Program-made: the position numbers and the translations under genes
The notes under the pieces: generated by a model
What the model was told of the DNA's origin: nothing
Databases searched by the model: none
What the model saw: the letters and a program-made list of their open reading frames with translations, nothing else
Assembly: GCF_014466955.1 (NCBI RefSeq)
Contig: NZ_AP023396.1
Coordinates: 6,200,001 to 6,264,000, forward strand
DNA length: 64,000 nt
Source: Nocardia wallacei
GTDB taxonomy: Bacteria; Actinomycetota; Actinomycetes; Mycobacteriales; Mycobacteriaceae
Reading direction: 5' to 3'
Part shown: positions 1 to 8,303 of the stretch, piece after piece
Numbering within the stretch: position 1 is the stretch's first letter
Layout of the letters: each line of letters opens with the position of its first letter

Positions 1-968
1 GGCATTGGCGGCGCCGACGCGAGGTTCTCACCGCGGTCGACCGGATGAGTTTCACCGTCGAAACCGGCACGGCAGTCGGTTATATCGGGGCGAACGGGGC
101 GGGCAAATCCACCACCATCAAGATGCTCACCGGGATCCTGGTGCCGACCGCCGGCACGGTGCGCACCTGCGGCCTGGAACCCGTGCGCCAGCGCCGCGAG
201 CTGGCGGGGCGGATCGGGGTGGTGTTCGGGCAGCGCTCGCAGCTGTGGTGGGATCTGCCGCTGCGCGAGTCGTTCACGATCCTGGCCGCCATCCACCGCC
301 TCGAACCGGACGCCGCCCGCAAGCGCACCCACGAACTGGTCGAACAGCTGGAGATGGCCGACACCCTCGACACCCCGGTGCGCCAGCTCTCTCTCGGCCA
401 GCGCATGCGCGCGGAAATCGCTGCGGCGCTGCTGCATTCGCCGGAGCTGTTGATTCTCGACGAGCCGACCATCGGCCTGGATGTGCTGTCCAAACAGCGG
501 CTGCGCGATTTCCTGTCCTACGAACGCGTCCAGCGCGGCACCACGCTGCTGCTGACCACCCACGACATGGGCGATATCGAGCGGCTGTGCGACCGGGTGC
601 TGGTGGTCGACCACGGCCGGCTGGCCTACGACGGCTCGCTCACCGGCCTGGCCGCCACGGTGGGGGTACGGCGGGTGCTCGTGGTCGACCTCGCCGTGCC
701 CACCACCGATCTGATCGGCCTGCCGGGCGCTCGGTTGATCTCCAGTGAGGGCGGCGGCATTCGGCAGCGCCTCGCCTTCGATACCGAAACCACCACGGCC
801 GCACAGCTTCTCACCGCCGTGTCGGCGCGCGCCGAGGTCCGCGACCTGTCTATCGAGGAGCCCGATATCGAAGACGTGGTGCGCCGCATCTACGACGCGG
901 ACTCCGGCTCGCGCGGCCCCTGGTCCAGGCGGAAGGGCGGGTACTCGTCCCGCATCAGCGACGTATAG
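1..968 (+). CDS. ABC transporter ATP-binding protein (5' end outside window)
   Basis: ATPase subunit of an ABC exporter that energises export by binding and hydrolysing ATP on the cytoplasmic face. The reading frame is open from the first bases of the window, so the true start lies upstream. Counting from the ATG at 45, Walker A (GANGAGKST) is at residues 15-23, the LSLGQ signature near 117 and Walker B with LILDEP near 136, followed by the switch histidine in TTHD. The region after Walker A (GQRSQLWWDLP) resembles ABC-2 type ATPases of the DrrA kind. No permease gene is visible; it should lie upstream. The 3' end overlaps the convergent gene by 79 bases. Confidence 0.9.
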   Translation, partial: HWRRRREVLTAVDRMSFTVETGTAVGYIGANGAGKSTTIKMLTGILVPTAGTVRTCGLEPVRQRRELAGRIGVVFGQRSQLWWDLPLRESFTILAAIHRLEPDAARKRTHELVEQLEMADTLDTPVRQLSLGQRMRAEIAAALLHSPELLILDEPTIGLDVLSKQRLRDFLSYERVQRGTTLLLTTHDMGDIERLCDRVLVVDHGRLAYDGSLTGLAATVGVRRVLVVDLAVPTTDLIGLPGARLISSEGGGIRQRLAFDTETTTAAQLLTAVSARAEVRDLSIEEPDIEDVVRRIYDADSGSRGPWSRRKGGYSSRISDV

Positions 969-1573
969 GCGCGCACCCGGATCGTCCACCGGTTCACGCC
1001 CATCACGAACGCGTACAGTCCGCCGGGATAGCGGCCGGTGAACAGCAATCCGATCACCGCGATGACGATGAGAATCCCGAGCAGCGGCGGGAAGTACATG
1101 CCGCCGCCGTCGTCATCGCCACCCCAGAACTGGCCGCCGCCGGTCAGCGCCCACACGATCAGATACTGCGGGATGGCCAGCAACCACCATTTGATCAGCA
1201 CCAACCCCCGCGACAGCCGCTCCGGGTAGTCGACCTCCAGATCGGCCGGGTAGTCGTCGTTCGAGCGCAGACTGAACGGCGGATACCGGTCGGTGCCCAG
1301 CGCCGACAGCGCGTAGAAACGCACCCGCCACGACCAGCGCATGACACCCACATTGAAGTCGAAAAGCCCGCGGGGATAACGGGTTGTGAACAGAATGGCA
1401 AAGAAGGCGATGACGGTCACCACGGCATACGCGATGCTCAGGAACAGCAGCACGATGTAGTGCGGTACGGCCAGAATCCATTTGACGATCCACTGCCACC
1501 GCGACAGCGCGGGGTCGAGATCTCCGCGCACTCGGATCGGGTTCGGATCGACGGTTTCCGGGTTCATGATCAC
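890..1573 (-). CDS. DUF4389 domain-containing membrane protein
   Basis: A 227-aa protein with two similar halves. Each half has a hydrophobic helix pair and a W-x-x-R-V-R-x-Y motif followed by R/E-Y-P-P-F. This internal duplication and the RYPRGLFDF/RYPGGLYAF pair are typical of DUF4389 proteins of actinobacteria. The function is unknown and the location is predicted to be the cytoplasmic membrane. The start ATG follows a GAGAGGAG ribosome site. The 3' end overlaps the end of the ABC ATPase gene, so the two genes are convergent. Confidence 0.85.
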   Translation of the reverse strand: MIMNPETVDPNPIRVRGDLDPALSRWQWIVKWILAVPHYIVLLFLSIAYAVVTVIAFFAILFTTRYPRGLFDFNVGVMRWSWRVRFYALSALGTDRYPPFSLRSNDDYPADLEVDYPERLSRGLVLIKWWLLAIPQYLIVWALTGGGQFWGGDDDGGGMYFPPLLGILIVIAVIGLLFTGRYPGGLYAFVMGVNRWTIRVRAYTSLMRDEYPPFRLDQGPREPESAS

Positions 1574-1691
1574 GCTCCTCTCGGGCGTTTCGGCCCAGCG
1601 GCCGGGCCGGTTGTGCCGTCAATTGTTTCTCATGCGACCGGAAATCCACGGGACTTTCCGCACTGGACGTGTCATGCGGGCGGGTGCGGGC

Positions 1692-2084
1692 TCACCCCGG
1701 CAGGTTGCCCTGCGACGAGTACAGGCTCACCGCGCCCTCGTCGTCGAGGAAGGCGTTCACCAGCATCGTGCGGGCGGCCAGCAGTTCCTCGCCGTCCGGG
1801 GCCGCGGTGGTGATCGAAATCTGGGGTATGGCCGCCCAATTCACGACGTAGCGCTCCGGCGGCCCCGCGGTGCCCGACACGTGGGCCAGCCGGAACACCG
1901 AAACGGTCCGGCGTTCCATGAGATTGCGCACCACCTCGGCGATTCGCTCGGGATCTTCCAGCGCGAACAGGAATCCGAAGGTCAGCTCCGGGGAGGACAC
2001 ATAGGCAGACACGAAGTAGCAGGCTATCGGACGAAACCCCCGCCGCGGCGCGGGATTGCTCTCGTGTCGCTGCCGGATGAGCAC
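1692..2084 (-). CDS. hypothetical protein, 130 aa
   Basis: I do not recognise this protein. It starts with a possible GTG at 2084; the ribosome site is weak and an internal start is possible. The sequence is evenly amphipathic without a signal peptide or membrane segment. It has the look of a small alpha/beta cytoplasmic protein (RTVSVFRLAHVSG, RYVVNWAAIPQISI). It stands alone between the DUF4389 gene and the divergent DUF4254 gene. Confidence 0.55.
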   Translation of the reverse strand: MLIRQRHESNPAPRRGFRPIACYFVSAYVSSPELTFGFLFALEDPERIAEVVRNLMERRTVSVFRLAHVSGTAGPPERYVVNWAAIPQISITTAAPDGEELLAARTMLVNAFLDDEGAVSLYSSQGNLPG

Positions 2085-2385
2085 CGATCTTCGCGATCAT
2101 GTGACCCCGTCGTAATGGTGTATAACGATTGCCCGCAGCTTCGGTGTTTCGGGCGTCCGGCTGTTGCGTGGGTTCTGCCGACGCGCTTTCCTGAATATGT
2201 CCCGCACTTCCCGGACACCCTTTCATCGCATCGTCGCGGATTTCCCGGTTTCTTCACCGTGAGCGTTTGTGGTGGGCTGCCGTGTCCGGGCCCGCGGGGC
2301 TGCGCCGGAGCCGAGGGGAGCCCCTCTCCGATACCCCCTCGGCCCTGGCGTATCCAGCGAACGCTAGTGCGAGGGTGGGAACACC
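2085..2385. other. intergenic region with competing hairpins
   Basis: This 301-base gap separates divergent genes and so carries both promoters. It holds an inverted repeat, GCCGAGGGG at 2310-2318 with CCCCTCGGC at 2335-2343, and a second overlapping hairpin, GAGGGG at 2313-2318 with CCCCTC at 2321-2326. The two structures share the left arm and exclude each other. They lie in the likely 5' leader of the rightward gene at 2386. I see no small gene in the gap. Confidence 0.4.
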
Positions 2386-2940
2386 ATGTCCACCGAATAC
2401 GCCGACGGCCGTATCGGATTCGGCGCACCGCCGTCCGCGGCGGAGCTCCTGCGGGCCTTCCGCGCGGACCGCGAACACCACACTCACCCCGTGCTCGACG
2501 CGGCCGCGGCGCTGGTGCGATGTCACGAGCGGCGGCGGCACGCCCAGCGCGACGCCCGCGCGCCCGGCGTACCCAGCAGCCGGGTGGCCGCGTGCAGTCA
2601 GGTCGTCGACGATGTCGACGTCGTCCGGATGCGGCTGATCGCGCGCATCGATACGTGGGTGGCCGAGAACATCCCGCACCGGGACGGCGCCTCGCTGCAC
2701 ACCGAGACGCTCGGCTCGGTCATCGATCGGATGGCGGCGAAATGGGTTGCCGCCCAACATGCTCTCGGCCTGCCCGCACCCGATGCGCGGCCGGGCAGCC
2801 GGTCGCGCACCGGGACGGCCCACCGGGGCGTGAACGGCGAGGCACACCTGCAATGGGTCCGCCTCGCCGAGCTCGCCGACGGCTACAAGGATCTCATCAC
2901 CGACGTCACCGAACACCGCCGCCGACTACCGGTCTTCTGA
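2386..2940 (+). CDS. DUF4254 domain-containing protein
   Basis: A 184-aa cytoplasmic protein of the DUF4254 family, common in Nocardia and relatives. The family signature is seen in the histidine-rich N-terminal region (REHHTHPVLDAAAALV), the central helix RLRLIARIDTWV-like segment and the conserved TETLGSVIDRMAAKW stretch near residue 105. The ATG follows GGTGGGA at a suitable distance. No enzymatic role is established for the family. It is followed by a convergent small gene. Confidence 0.75.
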   Translation: MSTEYADGRIGFGAPPSAAELLRAFRADREHHTHPVLDAAAALVRCHERRRHAQRDARAPGVPSSRVAACSQVVDDVDVVRMRLIARIDTWVAENIPHRDGASLHTETLGSVIDRMAAKWVAAQHALGLPAPDARPGSRSRTGTAHRGVNGEAHLQWVRLAELADGYKDLITDVTEHRRRLPVF

Positions 2941-2945
2941 ACGGC

Positions 2946-3269
2946 TCAGCGGTCCCGCGGGTCGACGATCTCGACGTCCGCGTCGATATACGGCTGTTCG
3001 GTGGACACGTGTGGCGTCTGCCGCGGCTCATCGAGCAAGACGTCGGGCTCGTCGCGCCCGGCGTTCACATCGGCGGCGGCGGCCTGGTCGCGCGCCGCGG
3101 CGGCGGCCGCCTCCCGCATCTCGATCGCGTCGGTGACCCACTCGCCGATCTCCCGGGTCACCTCGGCGACGGTGCCCGTGATGATCGACGCGATATTGCC
3201 GACGTGCCGTGCCCCGGACGACGTCAGCTCCTGGATCAGATCCTTGTTGCTTTCGAACTTCCCGATCAT
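2946..3269 (-). CDS. hypothetical protein, 107 aa
   Basis: A small acidic protein. The N-terminal half (IGKFESNKDLIQELTSSGAR, then a hydrophobic amphipathic stretch) looks helical; the C-terminal half is acidic and probably disordered (DVEIVDPRDR end). The start at 3269 lies one base before the stop of the leftward desaturase gene at 3270, so the two genes are probably co-transcribed and translationally coupled. I do not recognise a family with a known function. Confidence 0.65.
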   Translation of the reverse strand: MIGKFESNKDLIQELTSSGARHVGNIASIITGTVAEVTREIGEWVTDAIEMREAAAAAARDQAAAADVNAGRDEPDVLLDEPRQTPHVSTEQPYIDADVEIVDPRDR

Positions 3270-4418
3270 TCACACGCCCGCTTCGCTAGGATGCCGCTCT
3301 CGCATCACGATAACACCTGGCTGCGGGGTATTCCCGGAGAGCGCGGGCGGCAGTGCGAGCCGGAACAGCTTCAGCCACACCTCGCCGACCTGCTTGCTCA
3401 GCGGGCCGGTGTTGTAGGGCAGGCCGTACTTCTCGCACAGCGCGCGCACCTCGGGAGCGATCTCGGGGTAGCGGTTGGCCGGCAGATCCGGGAACAGGTG
3501 GTGCTCGATCTGGTGCGAGAGGTTTCCGGACATGATGTGGAACAGCTTGCTACCGGTGATGTTCGCCGAACCGAGCATCTGGCGCACGTACCACTCGCCC
3601 CGGGTCTCGTCCGCGGTCTCCTCTTCGGTGAACGTCTGTACGCCCGCCGGGAAGTGGCCGCAGAAGATGATCGAGTAGGCCCAGACATTGCGAACGATGT
3701 TGGCGGTGGCGTTCCCGGCCAGGGTGGACAGGAACAGCGGCCCGCTCAGCAGCGGGAACACCACGTAGTCCTTGAGCACCTGCTTACCGGCCTTGCGCAG
3801 CTGCCCCTTGGCCAGCCGCTTGATGTCGGACCACTTGCGCTTGCCCTTGACGATGTTGTCGGCCTCGAGGTCGTGCAGCATCACGCCCCACTCGAACAGC
3901 ATCATCAGCAAGAAGGCGTACACCGGGTTGCCGAGGTAGTACGGATTCCACTTCTGGCCCTCGTCGATGCGCAGCACGCCGTACCCGATGTCGCGATCGC
4001 GGCCGTGGATGTTGGTGTAGGTGTGGTGCATGTAGTTGTGCGAGTGCTTCCACTGGTCGGCCGGGCAGACCGTATCCCATTCGAAGACACGGGAATTGAG
4101 CCCCGGCTCACGCATCCAGTCCCACTGGCCGTGCATGACGTTGTGGCCGATCTCCATGTTGTCCAGGATCTTCGACACACTCAGCGCGGCGACACCCGCC
4201 AGCCAGAACGGCGGTAGGAAGCCCAGGTACATCAGGCCGCGCCCGGCGACCTCGAACCCGCGCTGCGCCTTGATGATCGAGTAGATGTACTCCCGGTCGC
4301 GCTCGCCCAGGTCGGCGGTGATCCGCTCGCGCAGTTCGTCGAGCTGACGGCCGATCTCCTCGACCTGCTGCGGGCTGAGCACCAGCGGGCCGTCCTTGGT
4401 TTCGGTGAGAATGGTCAT
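3270..4418 (-). CDS. desA3: DesA3-like acyl-CoA/acyl-lipid desaturase
   Basis: Membrane-bound fatty acid desaturase, 382 aa, expected to introduce a delta-9 double bond into stearoyl-CoA using electrons from a cognate reductase. The three di-iron histidine boxes are present: HNVMH at 92-96, HNYMHH at 127-132 and HQIEHH near 315. Hydrophobic segments lie around 65-80 and 215-250. The frame is open further upstream, but the ATG at 4418 has a GGGGAGAAC ribosome site and begins the homologous region. The gene follows the reductase gene with a 16-base gap, the same pairing as Rv3230c-Rv3229c in M. tuberculosis, where the desaturase is DesA3. A divergent TetR gene is the likely regulator. Confidence 0.92.
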   Translation of the reverse strand: MTILTETKDGPLVLSPQQVEEIGRQLDELRERITADLGERDREYIYSIIKAQRGFEVAGRGLMYLGFLPPFWLAGVAALSVSKILDNMEIGHNVMHGQWDWMREPGLNSRVFEWDTVCPADQWKHSHNYMHHTYTNIHGRDRDIGYGVLRIDEGQKWNPYYLGNPVYAFLLMMLFEWGVMLHDLEADNIVKGKRKWSDIKRLAKGQLRKAGKQVLKDYVVFPLLSGPLFLSTLAGNATANIVRNVWAYSIIFCGHFPAGVQTFTEEETADETRGEWYVRQMLGSANITGSKLFHIMSGNLSHQIEHHLFPDLPANRYPEIAPEVRALCEKYGLPYNTGPLSKQVGEVWLKLFRLALPPALSGNTPQPGVIVMRERHPSEAGV

Positions 4419-4434
4419 GAGTTGTTCTCCCCTT

Positions 4435-5595
4435 TCAGATTTCGATGTCGACGTCGCCGACCGCGGCACTGACGCAGAGCTGGATGGGCTGGTCGGGGTC
4501 GCGGTCCAGCTCGCCGGTGCGCAGGTCACGGGTGCAACCCGACCGCTTGACGGCCGTGCAGGAGAAGCAGATACCCATACGGCAGCCGTAATCCGGTGTG
4601 AGACCGGCCGACTCGGCCTGCTCCAGCAGGCTGGCGCCGGCATTGGCCTGCTGCACGCCACTGGCCGAGAACGTGGTGGTACCCGTGACGTCGGCCGGAT
4701 CCACCGGCGTGGTCGAGAGGACGAATTCCTCGGTGTGCAGCCGGTCTTCCAGCCCCTCGACCTGATAGACGCGGCGCACCGAGTCCATCAGCGCGGGCGG
4801 GCCGCAGACGAAGGTCTCCCCCGTCGCGAACCACGGCGCCAGTTGCTCCACCGTGTCGTAGTCGAAGTAGCCGACAGGACGCGCGTCGGCCGCGCACGAC
4901 CAGGGCATGCCATCGGGTGCTGCCGCGGCGTCGGCGGGAGCGGCCGGTGCGCCCGGGTCGCCCAGGCGCTCGCCCACACCGCAGCTCGGGTACCGCAGTT
5001 CGATGCGGAAGTTGTCGTGCCGCGCGGCGATGTCCTCCAGTTCCGCGCGATGCGGCACCGCCTCCGGCGCCTTCGCGTAGTGCAGGAAAACCACTGCGCC
5101 CGAATGCTTCTCCCGGTCGAGTGTGCGCAGCATCGACAGCACCGGCGTGATGCCGCTGCCGCCGCTGATCAGCAGGACCCGCTCCGGACGCGGATCGGGC
5201 AGCGCGAAGGTGCCCGCGGCGGGAGCCAGGTCCACCACCATGCCGGGGGTGGCGTGCCGGTAGAGGTACTGCGACACCAGGCCGTGCGAATGCGCCTTGA
5301 CGGTCAGCCGCAGGCGCCGGTTCCCGCGTCCCTGCGCGTCGATCGGCGAATAGCAGCGGGTGTGCTTCACGCCGTCGATCAGCACACCGACCTGCACGTA
5401 CTGTCCGGCGCGATGGCCGGTCCACTGCCAGGTCGGGCGCAGCGTCAAGGTCACCGAATCCGACGCCGAGTGCCGCACGTGGGTGATCTCGGCGCGCATG
5501 TCGCGCAGGGTGAGCGTCGGCCGCACCAATTCGAGATAGCGATCGAGCGGGTGCGGCGAAGTCAATGTCTGCACCAGGTCGATGAGTCCCACCAT
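4435..5595 (-). CDS. ferredoxin reductase with C-terminal 2Fe-2S domain (desaturase electron donor)
   Basis: A 386-aa flavodoxin-reductase-type oxidoreductase that would pass electrons from NADPH through FAD and a 2Fe-2S cluster to the desaturase. The FAD site RCYSPI and the NAD(P)-binding GGSGITP and CGPPALMD motifs are in order. The C-terminal plant-type ferredoxin domain has CRMGICFSC and a distal cysteine (IQLC). ATG 5595 is preceded by GGGAGAA; the frame continues upstream but into the divergent promoter. This is the homologue of Rv3230c, which works with DesA3. An unusual Ala/Pro-rich insertion ([14 protein letters not shown]) sits in the NAD domain. Confidence 0.9.
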   Translation of the reverse strand: MVGLIDLVQTLTSPHPLDRYLELVRPTLTLRDMRAEITHVRHSASDSVTLTLRPTWQWTGHRAGQYVQVGVLIDGVKHTRCYSPIDAQGRGNRRLRLTVKAHSHGLVSQYLYRHATPGMVVDLAPAAGTFALPDPRPERVLLISGGSGITPVLSMLRTLDREKHSGAVVFLHYAKAPEAVPHRAELEDIAARHDNFRIELRYPSCGVGERLGDPGAPAAPADAAAAPDGMPWSCAADARPVGYFDYDTVEQLAPWFATGETFVCGPPALMDSVRRVYQVEGLEDRLHTEEFVLSTTPVDPADVTGTTTFSASGVQQANAGASLLEQAESAGLTPDYGCRMGICFSCTAVKRSGCTRDLRTGELDRDPDQPIQLCVSAAVGDVDIEI

Positions 5596-5641
5596 TCGGT
5601 TCTCCCAGAGCCTCGACGTAACGACTAGATTTTCGGTGCAC

Positions 5642-5694
5642 ATCTGTACACTCAGATAGTGTGCCTGCTGGTGCCATACAAGTTCAACCAGCAG
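5642..5694. promoter_or_regulatory. candidate TetR operator(s) between reductase and TetR genes
   Basis: The divergent promoter region holds two inverted repeats: ATCTG-TACACT-CAGAT at 5642-5657, and CTGCTGGT at 5665-5672 with ACCAGCAG at 5687-5694 (8-bp perfect arms, 14-bp spacer). Placement between the TetR gene and the desaturase operon is the usual one for a TetR operator. Which repeat is used cannot be told from sequence alone. Confidence 0.5.
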
Positions 5695-5734
5695 ATGCTG
5701 TGACCGAGGCAACATCCCTAGGAGAAGACGAATC

Positions 5735-6373
5735 GTGAACGGATGTATGCTCAGCGATGTGAGTGAGCAGGTGGAGTCCCGAGTCGAGCGCAAGGAGCGC
5801 ACGCGGCAGGCCCTGCTGGAGGGCACGCTGGCGCTCGCCGCCGACCGTGGCTTCGCGGCCCTGTCCCTGCGCGAGATAGCGCGCTCGGCGGGCATCGTCC
5901 CGACCGCGTTCTACCGCCATTTCGCCTCACTGGACGAACTGGGCACCGCGCTGGTGGACGAGGGGGTGCGCCAACTGCGCCTGGCCCTGCGGGAATTGCG
6001 GCGCACGCCGGATGCCCGGCTCGCCGAGACCGTGCGTTTCGTCTTCGGCCAGGTCGCCGGGCGAGAGGCGTTGTACGGCTTCCTGATTCGGGAGCGGCAC
6101 GGTGGGTCGGGCGCCCTGCGCGGCGCGATCGCGGTCGAGATGCAGCTCATCACCCGAGAGCTGGTGGTCGATATGTCGCGGATCCGGGCATTGGACACCT
6201 GGTCTCCCGACGATCTGGAGCTGGCGGCCGACCTGATCGTGTCCACCGTCGCCGACCACATCGCCGACTACGTGGCCGCGACGCTGCGCGACCGCGTGGA
6301 CATCGTCGATCGCACGGTCCGGCAGGTGCGCATGATCGCCCTCGGCATGGCCGCCTGGCGATCTTCCAGCTGA
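5735..6373 (+). CDS. TetR family regulator, divergent from desaturase operon
   Basis: A 212-aa repressor. The N-terminal HTH is canonical: RKERTRQALLEGTLALAADRG-type helix 1 followed by LSLREIARSAGIVPTAFYRHF recognition helices, ending near residue 65. The C-terminal ligand domain (LYGFLIRERHGGSGALRGAI) resembles TetR proteins that control fatty acid desaturases in actinobacteria and pseudomonads; acyl-CoA as ligand is inference. It is transcribed away from the desaturase/reductase operon, with inverted repeats in between. Confidence 0.88.
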   Translation: MNGCMLSDVSEQVESRVERKERTRQALLEGTLALAADRGFAALSLREIARSAGIVPTAFYRHFASLDELGTALVDEGVRQLRLALRELRRTPDARLAETVRFVFGQVAGREALYGFLIRERHGGSGALRGAIAVEMQLITRELVVDMSRIRALDTWSPDDLELAADLIVSTVADHIADYVAATLRDRVDIVDRTVRQVRMIALGMAAWRSSS

Positions 6374-6429
6374 GGCGCGGCGATAGGGTGGCGGTCGTAT
6401 CAACGGCGGCGACCATGGGAGAAGCCTGC

Positions 6430-7308
6430 GTGACCAGCGTATCGATCGAGGAGTTTCCGGTAGCCGACGGCGGGCCGTACGCGGTGACGACGGGGCCCGA
6501 CGGCGCGCTGTGGTTCACCTTGGTACGCGACGGGCGGATCGGCCGGCTGATTCCGGGCGGCGATCCGGACTATCACCGGCTCGCGCCGGACTGCGGTCCG
6601 ACGATCATCACGCCGGGCCCGGACGGCGCGCTCTGGTTCACGGAGTATCGGGCGCATCGGATCGGCCGCATCGGCGTCGACGGCTCGGTCGCCGAGTTCT
6701 CGCTGCCCACAACGGATTCCGGACCCTTCGGCATCGCCGCCGGTCCCGACGAAGCGTTGTGGTTCACCGCGACCGCCGCCGATAGGATCGGCCGGATCAC
6801 CACCACCGGTGAGGTTTCCGAATTCCCGCTGCCGCGCACGGGCGCGTTCGCGTCGGCAATCACCGCGGGGGCCGACGGCGGCATGTGGTTCACCATGAAC
6901 CAGGCCGACGCGATCGGGCGCATCGGCATGGACGGCGCGATCACCGTATATCCCTTGCCCACAACCGATTCGGCACCCGTGGGGATCGCCGCCGGTCCCG
7001 ACGGGGCGGTGTGGTTCGTCGCGATCGCGGCGGGCTACATCGGACGTATCACCCCGGACGGCGAGGTCACCGAATTCCCGCTACCCGACCGCGCCGGGCG
7101 GCCGCACGCGATCACGGCGGGCGGCGACGGCCGGTTGTGGTTCACCGAGTGGGCGGGTAACCGCGTCGGCTCCGTCACGGTCGACGGCGTCATCGAAACC
7201 CATGACCTGCCCACCGCCGGTGCCGAGCCGCACGGCATCGCGCCCGGCCCGGACGGCGCATTGTGGACGGCGTTGGAAAACGGTGCGCTGGTACGTATTA
7301 CACCGTGA
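6430..7308 (+). CDS. vgb: virginiamycin B lyase (streptogramin B lyase)
   Basis: A 292-aa seven-bladed beta-propeller. The blade motif PDGALWFT-x-x-x-x-x-x-IGRI recurs about every 42 residues. Vgb enzymes linearise type B streptogramins by C-O bond elimination, giving resistance. Counterparts of the known active-site residues are visible: Tyr in GGPYAV, His in RPHAIT, Glu and His in AEPHGI, and Glu in TALEN. GTG 6430 is chosen because GGGAGAAG lies six bases upstream; in-frame starts exist at 6388 and 6418. It stands alone on the plus strand. Many environmental actinobacteria carry such genes, so substrate use needs testing. Confidence 0.85.
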   Translation: MTSVSIEEFPVADGGPYAVTTGPDGALWFTLVRDGRIGRLIPGGDPDYHRLAPDCGPTIITPGPDGALWFTEYRAHRIGRIGVDGSVAEFSLPTTDSGPFGIAAGPDEALWFTATAADRIGRITTTGEVSEFPLPRTGAFASAITAGADGGMWFTMNQADAIGRIGMDGAITVYPLPTTDSAPVGIAAGPDGAVWFVAIAAGYIGRITPDGEVTEFPLPDRAGRPHAITAGGDGRLWFTEWAGNRVGSVTVDGVIETHDLPTAGAEPHGIAPGPDGALWTALENGALVRITP

Positions 7309-7317
7309 CGAGGGTTC

Positions 7318-8193
7318 TCATCGCTCCAGCAGGGCGCGCAGTTCCGCGGTGATACGGTCGGGGTCCTCCTCCGCCATGAAGTGTCCCGAGGTGACCGTGG
7401 CGTGGGTCAGGTGCTCGGTCCACGCGCGCCAGCGGGCCGCGGCGTCGAAGCCGAGGGCGGCGCCCCAATCCTGCTGAAGCACGGTCACCGGCATGCGCAG
7501 GAGGTTTCCGGCAGCGCGGTCGGCCCGGTCGTGCTCGAGGTCGGTCGTGGCGGAGGCGCGGTAATCGGCGACGATCGAGGGCACGGCCTCGCGACAGGCA
7601 TCCAGGTAGGCGGCGCGGATTGCGGCCGGGAAGGCGTCGAGACCCCAGATATCCAGGAAGTGGCCGAAGAAGGCGTCCGGGGAGTTCGCGATCAGCTGCT
7701 CGGGCAGGCCCGGCGGTTGCGCCATCAGATACAGGTGGAACCCGACCGCCGCGTCGACGCCGTGCATCACGTCCCACATGTCGAGCGTCGGCAGCACGTC
7801 CAGGCAGGCCAGATGGGTGATGGTGGCGGGATGGTCGAGTCCGGCCCGGAAGGCGACCAGGGCGCCGCGGTCGTGCCCCGCCAGGGCGAACCGCTCGTGG
7901 CCGAGGGCGGCGGCCAGCGCGACGATATCGGCCGCCATGGTCCGCTTGCTGTAGGTGTCGCCGTCGGCCTCGGCCGGTTTGTCGCTGGCACCGTAGCCGC
8001 GCAGGTCCGGGCAGATCACGGTGAAGTCGGCGGCCAGCCGGGCGGCCACGTGGCGCCACATCAGATGAGTCTGCGGAAATCCGTGCAGCAGCACGATCGG
8101 ACGCCCCCGCCCGCCGATCGCGACATTCAGCGCGACGCCGGGCGCGACCGGCACACGGCGGTACTCGAAATCAGGGATGGTCGGTGTATCCAT
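7318..8193 (-). CDS. alpha/beta hydrolase, haloacetate dehalogenase-like
   Basis: A 291-aa alpha/beta-hydrolase. The nucleophile elbow is GHDRGA with Asp as nucleophile, the oxyanion motif is LHGFPQ, DLRGYGASDKP follows strand 4, and the catalytic His is in SGHFMAEE. An Asp nucleophile with these surroundings is typical of fluoroacetate/haloacetate dehalogenases and epoxide hydrolases. The RxxR-type halide/carboxylate residues cannot be assigned with certainty. It is convergent with vgb and divergent from the BTAD regulator. Cytoplasmic, no signal peptide. Confidence 0.85.
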   Translation of the reverse strand: MDTPTIPDFEYRRVPVAPGVALNVAIGGRGRPIVLLHGFPQTHLMWRHVAARLAADFTVICPDLRGYGASDKPAEADGDTYSKRTMAADIVALAAALGHERFALAGHDRGALVAFRAGLDHPATITHLACLDVLPTLDMWDVMHGVDAAVGFHLYLMAQPPGLPEQLIANSPDAFFGHFLDIWGLDAFPAAIRAAYLDACREAVPSIVADYRASATTDLEHDRADRAAGNLLRMPVTVLQQDWGAALGFDAAARWRAWTEHLTHATVTSGHFMAEEDPDRITAELRALLER

Positions 8194-8303
8194 GAATCAC
8201 TTTCGTCGGTAGGGAAGCCGCCGGTGCGGCGGTCCTCACCGACTCTGCCGCGAGCGAATCAGCATCCGATCAGTACGGTGGCCAGGGGTGGAGGCGTTGT
8301 TCC

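Noticed and set aside
1482..4217. A 911-codon rightward open frame
   Set aside because: It runs antisense to the DUF4389, hypothetical and desaturase genes, and its translation is low-complexity Arg/Pro/Gly/His-rich text typical of the shadow of GC-rich genes.
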